DNA of 64,000 nucleotides from Phoenix dactylifera (GCF_009389715.1 NC_052396.1:17938131-18002130); one strand, 5' to 3'. Positions 1 through 14,525 are shown, numbered from the stretch's first letter. Program-made: numbers and translations. Notes: a model not told the origin generated them from the sequence alone.

Positions 1-648
1 TGGCTGTCGAGGTGTTAGGGGATGGCAATCTCCTTCTAACTAGTTGTGCATGGGCATCAGTTAATGTCTGTTGATCATCGTAACACCACTTCATGTACTC
101 GAATGCACTAGTATAACCTAACCCCTTTGTGGACTTCTTTGACCCCGTCCTAGTTGATTGTCCTCTCGCATGATAGACTGTAGATGAGTTTGATGCGTCG
201 CCTTGATATCAATAGTGCAATGCATATGCTGTTTGTCGGACTTCACCGACCAATGAGTTGGGTGGGAGCATTTGCTTTGGTCCCTCGCGGTGGTAGTGAT
301 GATGATGCAGTGCTTGCATGAGATTTTGTACTGGCTTTGTATGGGTTGCTTTCTTTGGTATGTTGTTGCATGTGGTCTCAAGTGCATGGTTTGTATGGTT
401 TCCTATGGACATAGCATGGGCATGCATGATGTAGTGCTTTATGTCCATCAATAGCTTTTCTTGGCCATGCTACAATATAACTACTTACCCAAAAAAGCTA
501 TATCTAGTTCAATTTTTAACTTTGTTTTTTTTTCCTTGAAGCCATTAAATGTTATTTTGTTTTACTTGTATATTCCCCTTTGTTATATATCTGTGAAAAA
601 ATGGCTGTGCTATTTTGCTGTTTTTTCTTATATTCATATGTTTTTCAG
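1..648. other. Upstream region of the ALKBH8-like gene, no recognised gene
   Basis: No coding exon is recognised here. Minus-strand open frames in 118-451 have no domain I can name and may be transposon residue. A pyrimidine-rich stretch ending in TTTTTCAG at 641-648 looks like a splice acceptor, so an upstream non-coding exon of the ALKBH8 gene probably lies in or left of this region. Confidence 0.4.
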
Positions 649-682
649 GGGTAAGAAGTAACAAACGATATTACTTACAATT

Positions 683-3600
683 ATGAATAAAGTCCAGTCA
701 AGATTCGCCCGTCCAAAGGGGATGGATCATGAGTCAAGCTCTAACTTATATGTTGCCAATTGTGGGCCAGCTGTGGGCATATCTTTTGATAATATTGAAT
801 CAGTTTTTGGCACCTTTGGGAAGGTTATAGGAATCTATGCTGCTGATGAAACTGGTACTCGTGTGATTGTTTGCTTTCATGAAGTAAGTGCTGCTCAAGC
901 TGCCTTTAAAGCTTTAAATGGCTCGTCTTGCTCCGATCTTGGTGGGCGAACCCTGCATATACGTTATTCAATATCGCAGCCACCTCAGAAGGTTTTCATT
1001 GTAAACTGAGTGTCAGCATGTGCTTTAAAAGATAATTTCTTTCTATTAATCTGCCACACCTACATGCTGAATCTAGATGTTTGAATGTAATTTTTATCTC
1101 TCTTTCACCCAGTATTTACTTGTCAAAAAATGACTACAAGGTGTATGTGTATGTTCATCTATCATAAAGAATGTGGAATGTGCCATTGAGATATCTATTT
1201 TGTCCTGTACAAAACTAACTTATCCCTATTGCCATGAAATGATAAGTGATGGCATGTTGTTTTTAGTGGTTGAGATTTATTATTCTATATGTATTTCTAT
1301 ATGGTGTGTTATGGATAGTTTTCTGTAGAACAATGCCATACATGAAGTTTTCTTTAGTTAGTTACTATTGCATATGCATTTTATCTCCATCTATTCTTTA
1401 TTAGAATACTGATTTAAGAAAATGTGTAGGCTAACGCTATACATTATCTGTATGTATGAAAGTCAGGATTCCAATCCATTTTGAACTTGCATATTGGATT
1501 TGTTTTCCCCGCCAATGTCATAGTGTCTTTACGCCACACTCCTCGATCTCAATATTTGTGTTGTTTTAGGCTTTTAGTTTCTGGGCTCCTTTCCAAGACT
1601 ACACCACAAAGATGCTAATTGTAAATTTGAAGAACAACATGAAAAACTAATAACTTAAAAGGAATTGAAATATAGAAAATTAAATGGTTCCTGACTAATT
1701 GATCATTGCAACTTATAAGATCATTGAGTTTCCCTTCTAAAAAAATTTTATGCCACTTATTGGAATGTAACTTTTGTGGTAACCCTGGACTCTTCATGAA
1801 TTTGACTAATTTGACCTACCTCGCGTACAAAAGTTGATCTCGTTGGACTAGGTCCATGCCAGAATTCTTAACTGCTATTTTGACTAATATCAAATCTGGT
1901 GTTGTAAGGCTGAATTTAAGAAAGACTTAGCCTATCAAATTCTTATGATTTCCCCCCTCCTTAGTGGATGTCTTCCTTTGTATAGAAGATTCCATACTTT
2001 AGTACCCGGGAAAAATTTCTACTTAGGTTGGGAAACCTGCTTCGGGAACTCATGCACATGCGCGCCCCCTGTGAGTTTTCCTTGTTCTACCTTTTTCTCT
2101 GGGAGGCCCTCCTCCTATACCCGCACACAAGTCCACTCTGACACCACTCCTGCTTCTGGCAACTAGGATCCATATGTTTATTACTTTAAAAGACAAATAG
2201 ATATAAATGTGGTAATTGTTGAAACTTCTTTTGATGTGCTAGATGCATGTTTGCATAGTTAATGACATACACACTTTGTTTTTTTAAGGTATTCTTATAC
2301 AATAGAAGCAGAACTATGATGCCATAATATTGGAATATATGGATTGAAGATGTAAAATATATGCTGGATATCTATTCTTGATGAAAATCATTGTGAGATT
2401 GAGTTGTTTGCTGAGGTTGTCCTCTAATAGAGGATGCTTAGTTTAGTCTTCATGGTTTCATATGCCAATACAGAATGTGAGAGACTAGAGGATTATTCAT
2501 TTCAGTTTTGAGCTGTTTTGCAGATGTAGGATGATGTTTATTTTACAGAATCTGTAAGAGCTTTTGATACCACATAGGGTCCAATAATCCTCTTAAGTTT
2601 GCCTCCATTAATGAGATTTCCACTTTTGAACATCAGAAGGAAAAGCTGTTTTCGTTCCTCGTCTATCTATCCAATGGATGGAGTAGTAATTTGGTGACTT
2701 TTACATAGATGGCCTTCTAATTAGAAGGCTATGGATTTAATCTATGGCAACATTTTGTGAGGTGTGAGACCCTATGGTTCAGTTGAAAGCATTCTCTTTC
2801 ACTGCATTGAAGATATTTAAAAGGGAGGGGTTTTCAAGGCTTTGGTCTTTCGTTGTTATGTAAGGAACTAGCAAAATAAGATAGTGACGAGTATTTTGTA
2901 AAGATCTCTCTTTCTGTCAACATAATTCTTGATGAATAGAAATTCTGTTTCAAGGTTAAGAGCATCGTATATCCAATAAATCTTGATTACAATACCATAA
3001 CATATGGAAAATTGACAAGCCGTAGCTCCTAGATGATGTGTGTTGACGGATTCTGATATTGTTTTCATCGCTGACCTATTCTTCCTTAGTCAAGGATTTG
3101 TGAACATTTATGAGAATATTTGGATCCTATCTATCTTTAAATTTTAGGATGTTTAAAATTTATGGATGAGACATGATATTTATATGCAAGATTTGGACCA
3201 TTTGGTCCGGTGTAAGTTATTTCACGGACATCTCACTAGGGACAGCTGAATAACCATTCAATGGAAAACTTAAAAAAACTAATCAGCCAACTAATGATAA
3301 TAAGTCCATATTAACTTTAGAGAATCAGGAGAATCTTATTAAGATAGAGGATGTTGTAGCATTAAGGGTGAACAAATTTTCAAAAAACAAACCTGAGCAC
3401 TTTGATGATGAAACCGAATATTATGAGAATAAACCTGATGCTTTTGTGGTTGATTTCAGACATCCTTTAAGTAACATCTGAATGTAAATGATCCATAAAG
3501 ATAGATGTTTTCTTCAATAAGTTGTCTGAAAGTCTTAAAATCACATGAAGAGATGCTATATCTTTTATCTAGATATTAACAATGCCTTATCAACTGACAG

Positions 3601-6600
3601 TAACATGGTTGTTAGTACCTATAACAAATTTATTTCCAATATGATTAGGTTTTAATTGAAAGTCGTGACCTGAATTCTAGTCCAAACTAATGCCTAACTA
3701 TGGGCCAATTGCCTGGACTATGTATAAATGTTATTTTTTTCTTTTTCTTTTTTATTTTTTGTTAAGTTTTAGCAAGGTAATGATTTACATGTAGTCCAAG
3801 CATTTGGATTACATACTAAAACAATTGTTTTCTTGAAAATTAAAAGAAGTTTGTCGAAGCTATAATGATACACAGAGATGGAAAGTTTTTCACATTATCC
3901 AAGCTTAAAAATCCACAATGATCCATTAGGTTGTGCACACTTTAGGAATGCTATTGTTCTTATAATAGGTTTCTATAATGCTTATAGATTCTTGTATTTA
4001 GAATGGGCTGGTGCTAGTCTGTCACGAAAATATGATACAAAATAACTACCTAGTGTGGAACTTTCCTATTGCTCCCATTGGATTGACATTGATCACACTG
4101 CAAAGCAAAGTAGTAGGAAAGTTCCATGTCAGCTGTGTAACTTCTGTGTCAAATCTGTCTGACAAAGTCATTTTTATTTCAAATGTAAACTCTGTTGTCA
4201 TTTTCCTTGCTAGTAACACTAGTGATTTTAGAATCGCATAAATGAAAACTAGGTAGGATATTGTGAGCAATGTAAACTATATTTATGAACAAGTCATGAA
4301 CAAATAGACAGCTTAATTTTATAAGTAATGCTAAATAAACCAACTCAACCCGACACCCCATCACTAAGACTTCTTTTTTTAGAAAAGGATGGGAAACCTG
4401 TCAAATTCATTAAGTGCATGAACCACTGATTGAGGACCCGATCATATGGCGGTACTATATTGGACTAGAGAGAGACTGGGTCCTAGGATGAATTTGGGAC
4501 CTTGGTTCTCTATAGAATGAGATGGACTGGGATGGTTGTGTCCCGACACTTGGGCAACACTTAGTCCTCCCGCCTCTATTAGCATCTGTGCACACACCAT
4601 ATATTTAAAATAGGGCCTGATTGGGCACCTTGGGGTTAATTCTTGTGTTAAACCGTATGGACGGGTGTCTTGAGAAGTGGGCATATTTAGTATTTTTCTG
4701 TTTAATGTAGACTTAATGCACGTTTGAAGACATCCCAACATGCTACGCCATACCATACCTAACGAGACGGTATGGAGTATATACCATACCATACCGATTT
4801 AATACCAGTATACGATACGGGGGGCGGCACTTAGTACGCCGAATCAGCCTCTATACCGGATGTACCAACATAGTGACAGGGTGGCACCGGAACGTAGGGC
4901 AACACTTAGTACGCTTAATCAGCCTCCATATCGGACGTACCAACACAGTGACAGGGTGGCACCGGTACGGGGCTCGGTACTGAGACGACATACCTTGCAT
5001 CCCAATACCCCATTGCGTATTCTTTCATTGACACGGGAGCAGAGGCCCCACTCAGTGTGGTCGTCACATGTCATTGAAGGTGTGGATTTGTGTGCTCTAT
5101 GGATCCCTAAAATGTTATTGTTCATGTAGTTTTTGCATAATTTGGTTTAATAAACAATCATTTATACAAAAAAATCTAAGAATACTGAGTGGCAATTTTG
5201 AGAATTGTTTATTTGAACATGACACTAGAAACATTCTGCAAACTGTTGAGACTCGATGTCATCTCTCTTGCCATGGACTAGTGCCCAAAAGTGAAAACAT
5301 AATTCATTTCTAATATCTTTATTTATGTTGTACAAGTATTTCTTTGGAAACATTCTTTTATTTTGCTAATACTTGTGTATTTGTAGATGTAAAATACTAC
5401 TGGTTAATTAGACAAGCATGTGTATAAATTTGGCCATGATTGTACTCCCTTTAGTGCCTCATGTTCCCAACATACAATGCCATATTTATGTTGTGTTTAT
5501 AGTTGATAGAGCTTTCCTTGGCATCTTCTATAATGTTTCTTTTTAAATAGGTACCACTCTTTTTTTAATCCTTTGTATGCTTCTGTTCTTTCGCCATAAT
5601 AAAGTCTCATCTATTTCTAGGTTTTGGGCGATGATTCACTTCCAGTATCTTTATTGGCATCAGAGCTGGCAATTCCAGGAATTTATCTGGAGCATGAATT
5701 CATCACTCTTAAGGAGGAGCAGGTTAGGGAGCCTCAAGCCTCATATGTTTCTTGTTCTTCATTTTTTTTAAAACATGCAGGAGGCTGTGTCCATATGTGG
5801 TGTGAAGTTTCTAAAATTTCTGCATGTGCAAGTTTATTTTGTGTTTTGTATTCTCAGGAACTTCTTGCAGAAGTGGATACTAGGCCATGGAAAAGACTGT
5901 CAAAACGCAGAGTTCAGCATTATGGTTATGAGTTTTTATATGCAGTAAGTTGCTTCTAGGAAATATCTGCTACAGAAGAATTCTTTCATCTTGACATGCT
6001 ATAATCTTCCACTTGATTATGGAATTCCATGAATTTGATACTTCATTCATGTTCATTGACCCAGGGATCAATCATTCTTGTAACAGAGTTATTTAAACAT
6101 CACTACCAAGCTCCTTTGATCTCTTAGCGGGTGCATTTTGAAATCTGCTTCCCATTTGTTTCTACTGATGGAATATCAACCATCAAGGGGAATTATCTCT
6201 ACTTAATAATGATAATTTCATGTTCCATAGGTCATTTATTATAAGACCCTTAATTTCAAATCCATGCATTTCCCTTTATGGGACCGAAAATTGATTTGGT
6301 GAAAGGTTGACATCACATGATTAATAAGGTTTTATGATTCTCGCTCTCAACCTCCTATATTCTACTCAAGTATAGATTGTTTCAGAGCAGGTTGATTTGG
6401 AGAGAATGACATGATTGATAATGGTGTTTATGGTTCTGTCACATTACTTCTAATTTACGTGGGCAGACATTCTCAAAAATATAAATTGGCACTATGAGGT
6501 TATCTTCTACATCTCTATTGGAACTTTTACCATATCTTTTGAAGCTCCATGACTCCCATAGTTCTTAAATATCATGCAACAAAACAACATGGTTCTGTTG

Positions 6601-9600
6601 ACACCATAATCTTTTATATATTCATCACTGCTATGCTTACAGTTCTGGCATTAACAAAATTGCATAGGCGACTGATTAATGGGTTTCCATCCCTAATTGC
6701 TTTAAAGATGAAATTTTTCATTGTTTTGCATTATGACTTATGAGTTTGTCTTATGTTGCATGAGGAGATCACTATGTTATGTGCTCTAATAGGTGAATTA
6801 CAGTGGTGTTTTCAGTTACACCTGCATTCTCGGTGGTATATCATTGTTTGGCACAGCAAGTTGATTTCATAAGCAATAATATGATTGATGTGTTTCATGA
6901 TCTTTCACTAACATGATGTGTTTTGTTAAATATAGAAGTCCTCTAAGGTGCGTATGTGCTTTAGTCCTTAAAATGTCAAATCATAGGTTATTTTTCCATT
7001 TTCATCTGTACATATAATTTAGTTAATTCATAGATAATTCAGACTCCAAAATCAGGAGATGTTTATTGGGAAGCATGAATGAGAAACCATTTCAATTTGG
7101 TTGCCCTCACTGGGAAGCATGAATGGGAAACCATTTCAATTTGGTTGCCCTCAAAGTTTTGAAATCTTTCAGAAACATATGAAGACTTGGGCAACCAGTA
7201 TTTAAACATGTTTGGCACTTTGAAAATATAAATTTTTAGGTATTTTCCAGGTTTCCATTTCTTTTGATAGAATTATGCATGTCCGACTTATCTAGAAGTG
7301 ATAAAGTCCTGCTTCTGTTTTCCATCTTGCTTCCTACATTCGCTTTTCATTATGATGACTGTGATAATGGTAGCTTAGGTATTGCACTGGGGAAAAGTGC
7401 TATTACCACTATAAGCAGATGTCTTTATGAGGAGAGGACAATGTGTAACTTCTTAATTATTATGAATGCAATGACAATTCTTATATTCCTCGTTTCTTTA
7501 TACTTGTTATCTCAATAGTCCAAGTTATTACAAGTTTTGTCTTCATTAACATAGTGCTTCTGGATATCATCTCTTGATGCTGATTGGGATCTCTCCATTA
7601 TTTGCACAGACCAAAAATGTTGATTCGAAGCAGTTTCTAGGTGAACTTCCATCCTTTGTTTCTCACATAGTCAAGAAGATCATGTTATTTCCTGGCCTTG
7701 ATGACGATAGAAGTAAACAAGTGGATCAACTGACGGTATGTAACTAACTTGTTTGGTTGAAACTTACATCTTTTGCCAGAATTTTTTTCTTATATTTTTG
7801 TGGTCTCATTGGTGCTTGACCTGGGCATTTATCGTGCTAGGTTGTGTTGTAACCCATAAGAAATAGCCAAATAGTTGGCTTGACCCTAGCATTTTACTTT
7901 CATCTTGAACCCAACCCAGCTCTTAAAACCTAGACTGGGTATAGGCTTGGCCCTCCACAAACCAACACAATGTAGGTTATCGGGTCAATCTGTGGCTGCC
8001 ATGGGAAGTGGGAGGAGCTGGTTCTAGGAGTTGGTGGAGTTATTAGTAGTGATGGCGAGGATTGGCTTGAGATTGGACGATCGTGGTGAGGGCACCCAAT
8101 GTTGTAGACCTGTGCTCAGTGAGGGAGTGTTGCCACCTACCTGTAGCACTACTTGTGAGCTTCTTTTGATTTTTAACGAGTTCCCATCCAAGTTCTGACT
8201 GCTTGGAGAGTAACTTGTTAAAAATCAAGAGAAACTAACAAGTAATGCACCATGTTGGTGCTCTAGGAAGGAGGAAGAAGAGGGAGAGAGTAGTCATGAC
8301 TAATTAAAATTCAAAAGAAACTAGCAAGTAATCTATCATGTGGCTGGCTATAGGGAAGTGGTAGATGGGTGAGTGAGAAAGGGGCCCGATACCTTTGGGA
8401 GCACTGGTAGTAGAGTAGCATGTTCTGGCAGTAAGAGGGGAGAGAGAGGAAAGGGGATGGGGCAGAGGAAGAAGATGGGAAGTGGGCAGTGGTGAGGGGA
8501 AGCAGGGTAGCAGCAATGGAGGGGGTTATTATGGATTCACGGGGCAAATATAGATATTATATGTCATACAATACTAATATTATATTATTTTGATATCTTA
8601 GGTTAGTTTCTAGCTGGTCAGGGTAATTTTTATGCAGCCCCAACCCAGCCCTAATCTCAATCAAGCCTCAAAATCTCAGCCTAGTTCAACCATTGGGCCA
8701 GAATTCCCAAGGCTTGCTACAACCTGGACCTGGCAAATTGGCCCAAAAATGCCCAAGCTAATTGGCACTTGGCTCTTTCCTATTGTTAGGTGCAGCACAC
8801 CAATGGTACATGTATTTCTCTAGCTTTTGATCAGAATGTCCTAATGTTTGTGCTGCTCCTTCCCCAATATCAGCCTTCTTCCTTTCCTTGCTTCAGTGCA
8901 TTTTAAGTGTCCACTAACCAAATTCTCATTGAGGAGTACCAATGTTATAGTATTGTTTGTTAGTGCGTAGACTTTAGACTTATATCATTGCCTTATGCCT
9001 GAAATATGGTTGACCAGTGAACTTTAGGGTTCAAGCTTGTTGTCCTTCATGATTTTTTTTGCATATAATAGTAGTCATATCATGTAGTACGATGAGAAGT
9101 GCACCAGAGAAAAGTTGCTGAATGAAATATTCTTTTGCCTACTAATTCCTTCGTCAGCAACAGTGCTGTCTCTACTGCACTGCCAACTGATCTCACCCTC
9201 CTTTATACTTTCCTCTGTTATTCACTGTGCATGAGAGAACTGCTAGCTGAACACGTCAGAAGTATGTCACATTACAAGAAAAGGCTTCTGTGCACCCCCT
9301 TCCCCCCACCTTCTTCCATGTCACATTTTATGTGTTGCATGTCTGATAAAAGACATTTTTGACATAATGTTAATTGATTTTTTAAGTTTTTTTCTGTTAT
9401 TTTATATAGTATATTACATGATTCATTTTAAGGTTCAAGAACCATCGATTACGTTGGTGCCTGTCCCCCACCTCCACAACCCCCCTCCTGCATATTCTGG
9501 CCACCATCATAAAAATCCTAGCTCCACCCCTTGGGTGATATGTACGGACATCCAAGATATGTACGAACATCGAATAAATCTGTTTATGAGTCCAACTAAC

Positions 9601-12600
9601 CTGCTGGACTTGTTACAGGTTAATGAATATCCTTCTGGCGTGGGTTTATCTCCACATATAGACACTCATTCAGCATTTGATGAATTGATCTTCAGTCTTT
9701 CATTGGCGGGTCCATGCATTATGGAATTCAGGAGATATCCTCAAGGCACTTGGCATGCTCCAGCTGCCGCTATTGGGAATAACCCTCAACAATTCTCAAA
9801 TTTTACAAGGAAAGCTATTTTCCTTCCTCCTCGATCCATGCTTTTGATGTCTGGAGAAGGGCGATATGCTTGGCATCACTATATTCCACATCATAAGGTA
9901 TGCTATCGATGTAGTTGTTGACATAATAAATACACTTTTATAGTAAGAAACATTCTACCCGAAGGTCAATAAAGGGAATAAATAAAAGAAAGCAGAGGGA
10001 TTTCGTGAAGGGATCCTTGCTTTCTTTTGAGCAATGCAAATTATTTCATTTGCTTTTTGGGCTTGTTTGATAAATTATCGTGTGAACAAAGTATTAGAGC
10101 TCCGTAAACTTTTGGTTGGAATTTTTTAAAGAGGTAATAAGAATTAACTGAAAAACATATATAGAGTATGAATTATTTATTCAAACAGCATCTCTGAATC
10201 ACAGGTTGATACAGTTGGGGGACATGTTATCAAAAGAAGCTCGAGGAGGGTTTCTTTTACTTTTCGCAAGGTTTGTAAATATATCTAATGGTTTTTAGTG
10301 GCTTTTTATTATACATTCCATCTTCACCTGCTTTGACGTAGAAATACTGTATCATATTTTGGTGTATCTGGAAGTTTACCTTGAACACAATGTATTGCAA
10401 AAAAAATTTCATTAGTAGATAATTTTGTATGTGATCACCTTATACTTTCGACATGATTATTGCAAATGAAGTACCTATTTATAAAGGTTTCTTATAATTA
10501 TTTTTCAACTTCTATGGTTATTGGTGTATGCTAATGTATTAAGATCAAGATTTCAGTAAAATAAATTAAATATAACATACATGATCCCATATTAGCTTTA
10601 CATCTTGGAAACCAATGTTTTTACTTGGGAAGCTGTCTTTAATATGAAAAATGAATCTTCTATATGTATTTGTATTGCTTATGCTCATGTCTGTGGAAAG
10701 TGCTGATGAGATTCAGACTCTAGGTAGAGCAAGTGCGAGAGGGAGGGGAGGGGCATGATCTTTTGCATGTTAGACATTCATATATGGATTTCTATTTTCG
10801 CTCTGGCAGAGGCACATTTCTTCACTGTCATTTTTTTCCCTAGTTTATTTTTTTACTGTATAGTTAAAGGAGCACTTAGAGTTAAAAGTTAATGATGTAT
10901 GCACAAAAAATGATCAACAGTGGAAGCACAGAATACAAAATGACTTTGCTTTAGGCGATGGCATAGGATAAATCAAGGTCCGCCGTACCGGTACCGGTCG
11001 GCGTACCGGTCCGGGACCGGTCCGAACCGGTCCGGGACCGGTCCGAACCGGTCTCGTACCGGTTCTTCAACAATAAAGTATCGGTACCGGATTCCACGCT
11101 GATCCGGTATTGGTCTGCCGGACCAGTACGGACCGGTACAGTAGACCATGAGATAAATACATCAGAGGATTTTGAAAGTATGATTAAAAGGCTCAGAAAG
11201 ATTCTTGGAGGCAACATGTGTTTTTTGTGCGCGTATTCTGCAGGTTTTGATTTTTACATCACTTCAAAGCTTAAATTTGTGGGAAAGATGTTTATAAGGT
11301 TGCAAAGGAGTGGAGATGCTTGATATGAAGTTAAATCAAATTGAGCAGAATCTTTGGAGTGTTGTAGAATGACTAAATGTCGTCCAGACCTTGTGGAAAG
11401 TCAAACATGTTACCATTGTTGTGGGGTGAGAATTTAGAGCTGTGAAGAGGGGAATATGACAGAAGATCTGAATATAAAAGATGAAGTGTGCAGGTGGATG
11501 TCTGATACTACCAAAGGGGACAGTTAGAAATGGATGCAAAAGAGGAGCTTTGAGAAGCAGCAATAGGTGACCAAGTGAAGAATCATGATATGACTTAGTT
11601 TTTCTACACATATTCTGGAGAAGTTGATGGATTCTTGGGTTACCGAAAATGATAGGTAACTAAAGAAGATTTAAGTATTTTATTAATGAGATTTTCATTT
11701 CAGATTGGATAGGGATCAATGACATCACAGGTTCTTAGTCTGTGAAACCAATCCTTAATAAAAGGGACTGAGCTTTATTCCTTCACGTTTGTTTATTTCT
11801 ATGAAAATTGAATAAATCAATAATTAGCAATGTACACCTTTTGCATCTTCATTTGTATGCTGTACAAAACCAAACCACCAGCGCAAACCCCCAATCCCAC
11901 CCACTTTCTTTTTTGTTCTCTATGCTCTTTATTGCAGCACCTTGAAACTATTTTATCTTATTTATCTGTGTGACATGACTTGTTATTAGAGCTCACAAAG
12001 AGAGCAGTCTCAACCTGTTCTGCAGTAAATCATTGTAACCGCCTAATCTACAACTAGGCTGCGATTAGGCTGCGACTTTTGTGCATCTCCTTCAGGCTGG
12101 TAAACTGCTTATGCTCTTTTTTGATTCTTTCGGATGTAAAGGTGCTTAGAGCATGGATTTTGTTTAATGTCCGTTCCTTTGGACTAGTTTGTGCTCCGTC
12201 TATGCTATTAACCAGTGAGGCAAACTGTATTCGGATGAATGTGCACATATGCATCTCACTGTAGTAAGGTGCTTATTGAATTCTTGCTGGTCTTATCATG
12301 TCCAATACCATGTGCAGCCTTTAGTGTCACTCTAAGGTCTAATTCCTTTAGTGCCCCCTGGGCCAGTACCACCACCACCACCACCACCACCTTGATCCGA
12401 GCATTTGAGAATGATTTCTGGATTTTTCCCCCATTTGATGAGCCCCTAAGTTAGATCGAGCTACCTTATTTTTGTACATTGATTGGGAAGCTTGGGTATG
12501 GCTGTCCAAACTTCTAGTAGAAAGAAGAAAATGGTTTCTTGGGTACATCAAGATATGAAGTTCTGTGCTTGTAAGGAAATCTATCTTTTTAGGACTATAT

Positions 12601-14525
12601 TGTCATTCATGGTATGTGGGAAGAGTTAGACTGCTACCATACTATTGAGCTTGCTTGTAATGAGAATATGGACATGTGGGAATATGTTGAAACTTGAAAG
12701 AGAATTTTATTTTCAAATCTCTGGCTACAGATTTAGAGTTTCGAGCTTGATTGGATGCAGTATCTGGGACGATATTGTTACTTAAGTCCAACTGACAGAG
12801 TACATAAATGCTTGCTTATAGAGGGGATCAAGATGTTTCTCTGAAATCAGGTGACTCTAGAGTCTAGACTGGTACTTGGTTACCAGAAGTGGGTGCCGAG
12901 AAGTTGGCCTCTTAACAATTATTTTGATAAAGAAGTGGCTACAGGGATGAGTTTCCAGGGAGATTCCAAAGCGGTTTGGTACTCTTAAGTGGTGATTCTT
13001 GCTACTATGGACTGGTTCAAAAAAGGGAAAAAGAGATCTAATCCAGTTAGCAGGTGTGACAACCTGTTCATCATCTAGATATGTTGCATCGGCCAGGACC
13101 CGCAGTTGCTAATACAATTGCTAATTGTTGATGATTATCTTGCTGGTTGACCTCTCCTAACTGACAGCATTTAGTCTGTCAAGCTGTTTATTGCTCATTT
13201 CAAAAAAGGAAGAGATCAAAGCCTCTTATAATCTTACTGTTTAGTTGGACTTACATTTGTTCCTTGTATTTTTATTACTTGTGATGATTGTATGTTCTTG
13301 TTGTAGTTGATTGAAATGTGATTCCAAAAATATGAAATTGTGTTCCATCGCAAATTTAAGGCATATCCTGTCCAGTGACTGACCTTTCCAAAACCAGCAA
13401 CAGATCTTCCATGTAGAACCTCTCAGGTTCAAGAAATGCAGACAACATGGTGGAATTAGATAGTAAAGATTGTAGGGATGAGATGGGAGAGAGACAACAC
13501 AGCACACAAAATATATTATTTTATTAATAACTTCGTTCTACCTGGTTACAATTAGAACTAACCATATAGAGGCTTTTATGTCCAGAACTCAAAGCTAGAG
13601 CTGGACTCCCATGCAACCACCACTAGGTTAGAAACTCCATTCCCTTATCTTCATGTACCCTACTCCACTCATTCAAAGCTACACCACCCACATATATCCT
13701 GACTTTTCTACTTGAACTCTAAGAATACTCACCATGCACTTCCAACTATCTCATGTTGGAAGCAGCAAAATACGAACTCTGTCATCCTCCACTATCATCA
13801 AATTCATGTTGATCCTTTGACTTTCCTAAATAGGAGCAAATGGTGGTTGGATTTCTGTTCTTCCATACATCTTGGCCCCTAAGAGGATGACCCATAGCTG
13901 ATCATACAAGGTTTTAAAGAATGAGGTTTACTTTTATTCTCTTGTTGCTTTCCAATGATGTGACATACAATTAGTTAGTTTTGATGCTTTTTTCTTCTTT
14001 TTTTTTTTTGCGCGCGCGTTAGTAGGGGGGACAACTGTAGATGCACTCAATGACCAAGCTTGGGCGTAATTTCTCCCTTGGAAGTATTTTCATGGTAGAA
14101 TGTTACACACACTGGCAAAAGTTAAAATTAGTACCTTCAACACCACCTATTGACAACAAAGATTCCTGTGTATTGGTATATTCCTGGTAGCACTTGATTA
14201 TCTGGTAAATCTTACAATCTGAGAGAGTGCTGTTTGTGGATGTTATTGTGTCATTGCCATCAGAAAGCATGTTGGAATTGGATATACCCCTACAGATGGG
14301 TAACTTCATGGCTGCATTATTTTTTTTGGAAAACTACATCCTTCAGCTTAAAGTTCTGTATGGCGCAAGCAATTAACAGTTAAAGCTTTCAGTTTTCTTT
14401 TATATTTACCTTTAAATTTAACTGTGAACAGTGATATGATAGTTTGACTATTTTGGTCATTACAGGTGAGGAAAGGGCCTTGCTGCTGTGAATATAGGCA
14501 ATATTGTGATTCTCAGAAAAGTTAA
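683..14525 (+). CDS. ALKBH8: ALKBH8-like RRM + AlkB 2-oxoglutarate/Fe(II) dioxygenase (tRNA wobble-uridine hydroxylase)
   Basis: Seven coding exons: 683-991, 5621-5722, 5858-5944, 7610-7735, 9619-9897, 10205-10270 and 14466-14525. All junctions are phase 0 with GT/AG borders, giving 342 residues. Residues about 21-102 form an RRM (RNP2-like NLYVANCGPA; RNP1-like TRVIVCFHE). The AlkB fold follows, with the iron ligands H221-x-D223 (SPHIDTHSAF), a distal His near 295 (RYAWHHYIPHH) and the 2-oxoglutarate arginines near 316/322 (RRVSFTFRK). The last exon encodes a Cys-rich tail (GPCCCEYRQYCDS). In plants, ALKBH8 hydroxylates mcm5U at the tRNA wobble position to mchm5U, while the methyltransferase half is a separate TRM9 protein. 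The absence of a methyltransferase domain is therefore normal. The ATG at 683 follows a UTR exon that starts at 649. The last intron, about 4.2 kb, carries a GC-rich ACCGGT repeat island. Confidence 0.92.
4440..5060. repeat. Dispersed GGTACC/ACCGGT-type repeat island in ALKBH8 intron 1
   Basis: This stretch holds partly repeated phrases. A block containing TAGTACGC, a CCGGA/CGGAC word, TACCAACA and GTGACAGGGTGGCACCGG occurs twice, near 4830-4905 and 4905-4970. Similar wording recurs near 62600-63010 and 63240-63350. It is probably a degraded member of a dispersed repeat family. No coding signal is visible. Confidence 0.5.
7067..7154. repeat. 44-bp tandem duplication
   Basis: Two adjacent copies of a 44-bp unit beginning TGGGAAGCATGAATG start at 7067 and 7111 and differ at very few positions. 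It lies in the ALKBH8 intron between exons 3 and 4 and has no coding role. Confidence 0.85.
10981..11150. repeat. ACCGGT-rich tandem island in the last ALKBH8 intron
   Basis: ACCGGT occurs about eight times within 85 bp. Two nearly exact 21-bp units (ACCGGTCCGGGACCGGTCCGA) are followed by diverged copies. The island is very GC-rich inside an AT-rich intron and rich in short palindromes. It resembles the GGTACC/ACCGGT islands near 4.8 kb and 62-63 kb. Confidence 0.75.
12368..12390. repeat. (ACC)n microsatellite
   Basis: A short ACC trinucleotide run of about seven units in the last ALKBH8 intron. The rest of that intron (10271-14465) holds no recognisable gene. Confidence 0.8.

Noticed and set aside
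9367..9921. 184-residue frame covering the AlkB exon
   Set aside because: Only 9619-9897 is exon. The N-terminal half is intron read-through with no similarity to the dioxygenase family.
12348..12551. Trp-rich open frame on the minus strand
   Set aside because: It is the antisense reading of the ACC microsatellite and has no conserved domain.
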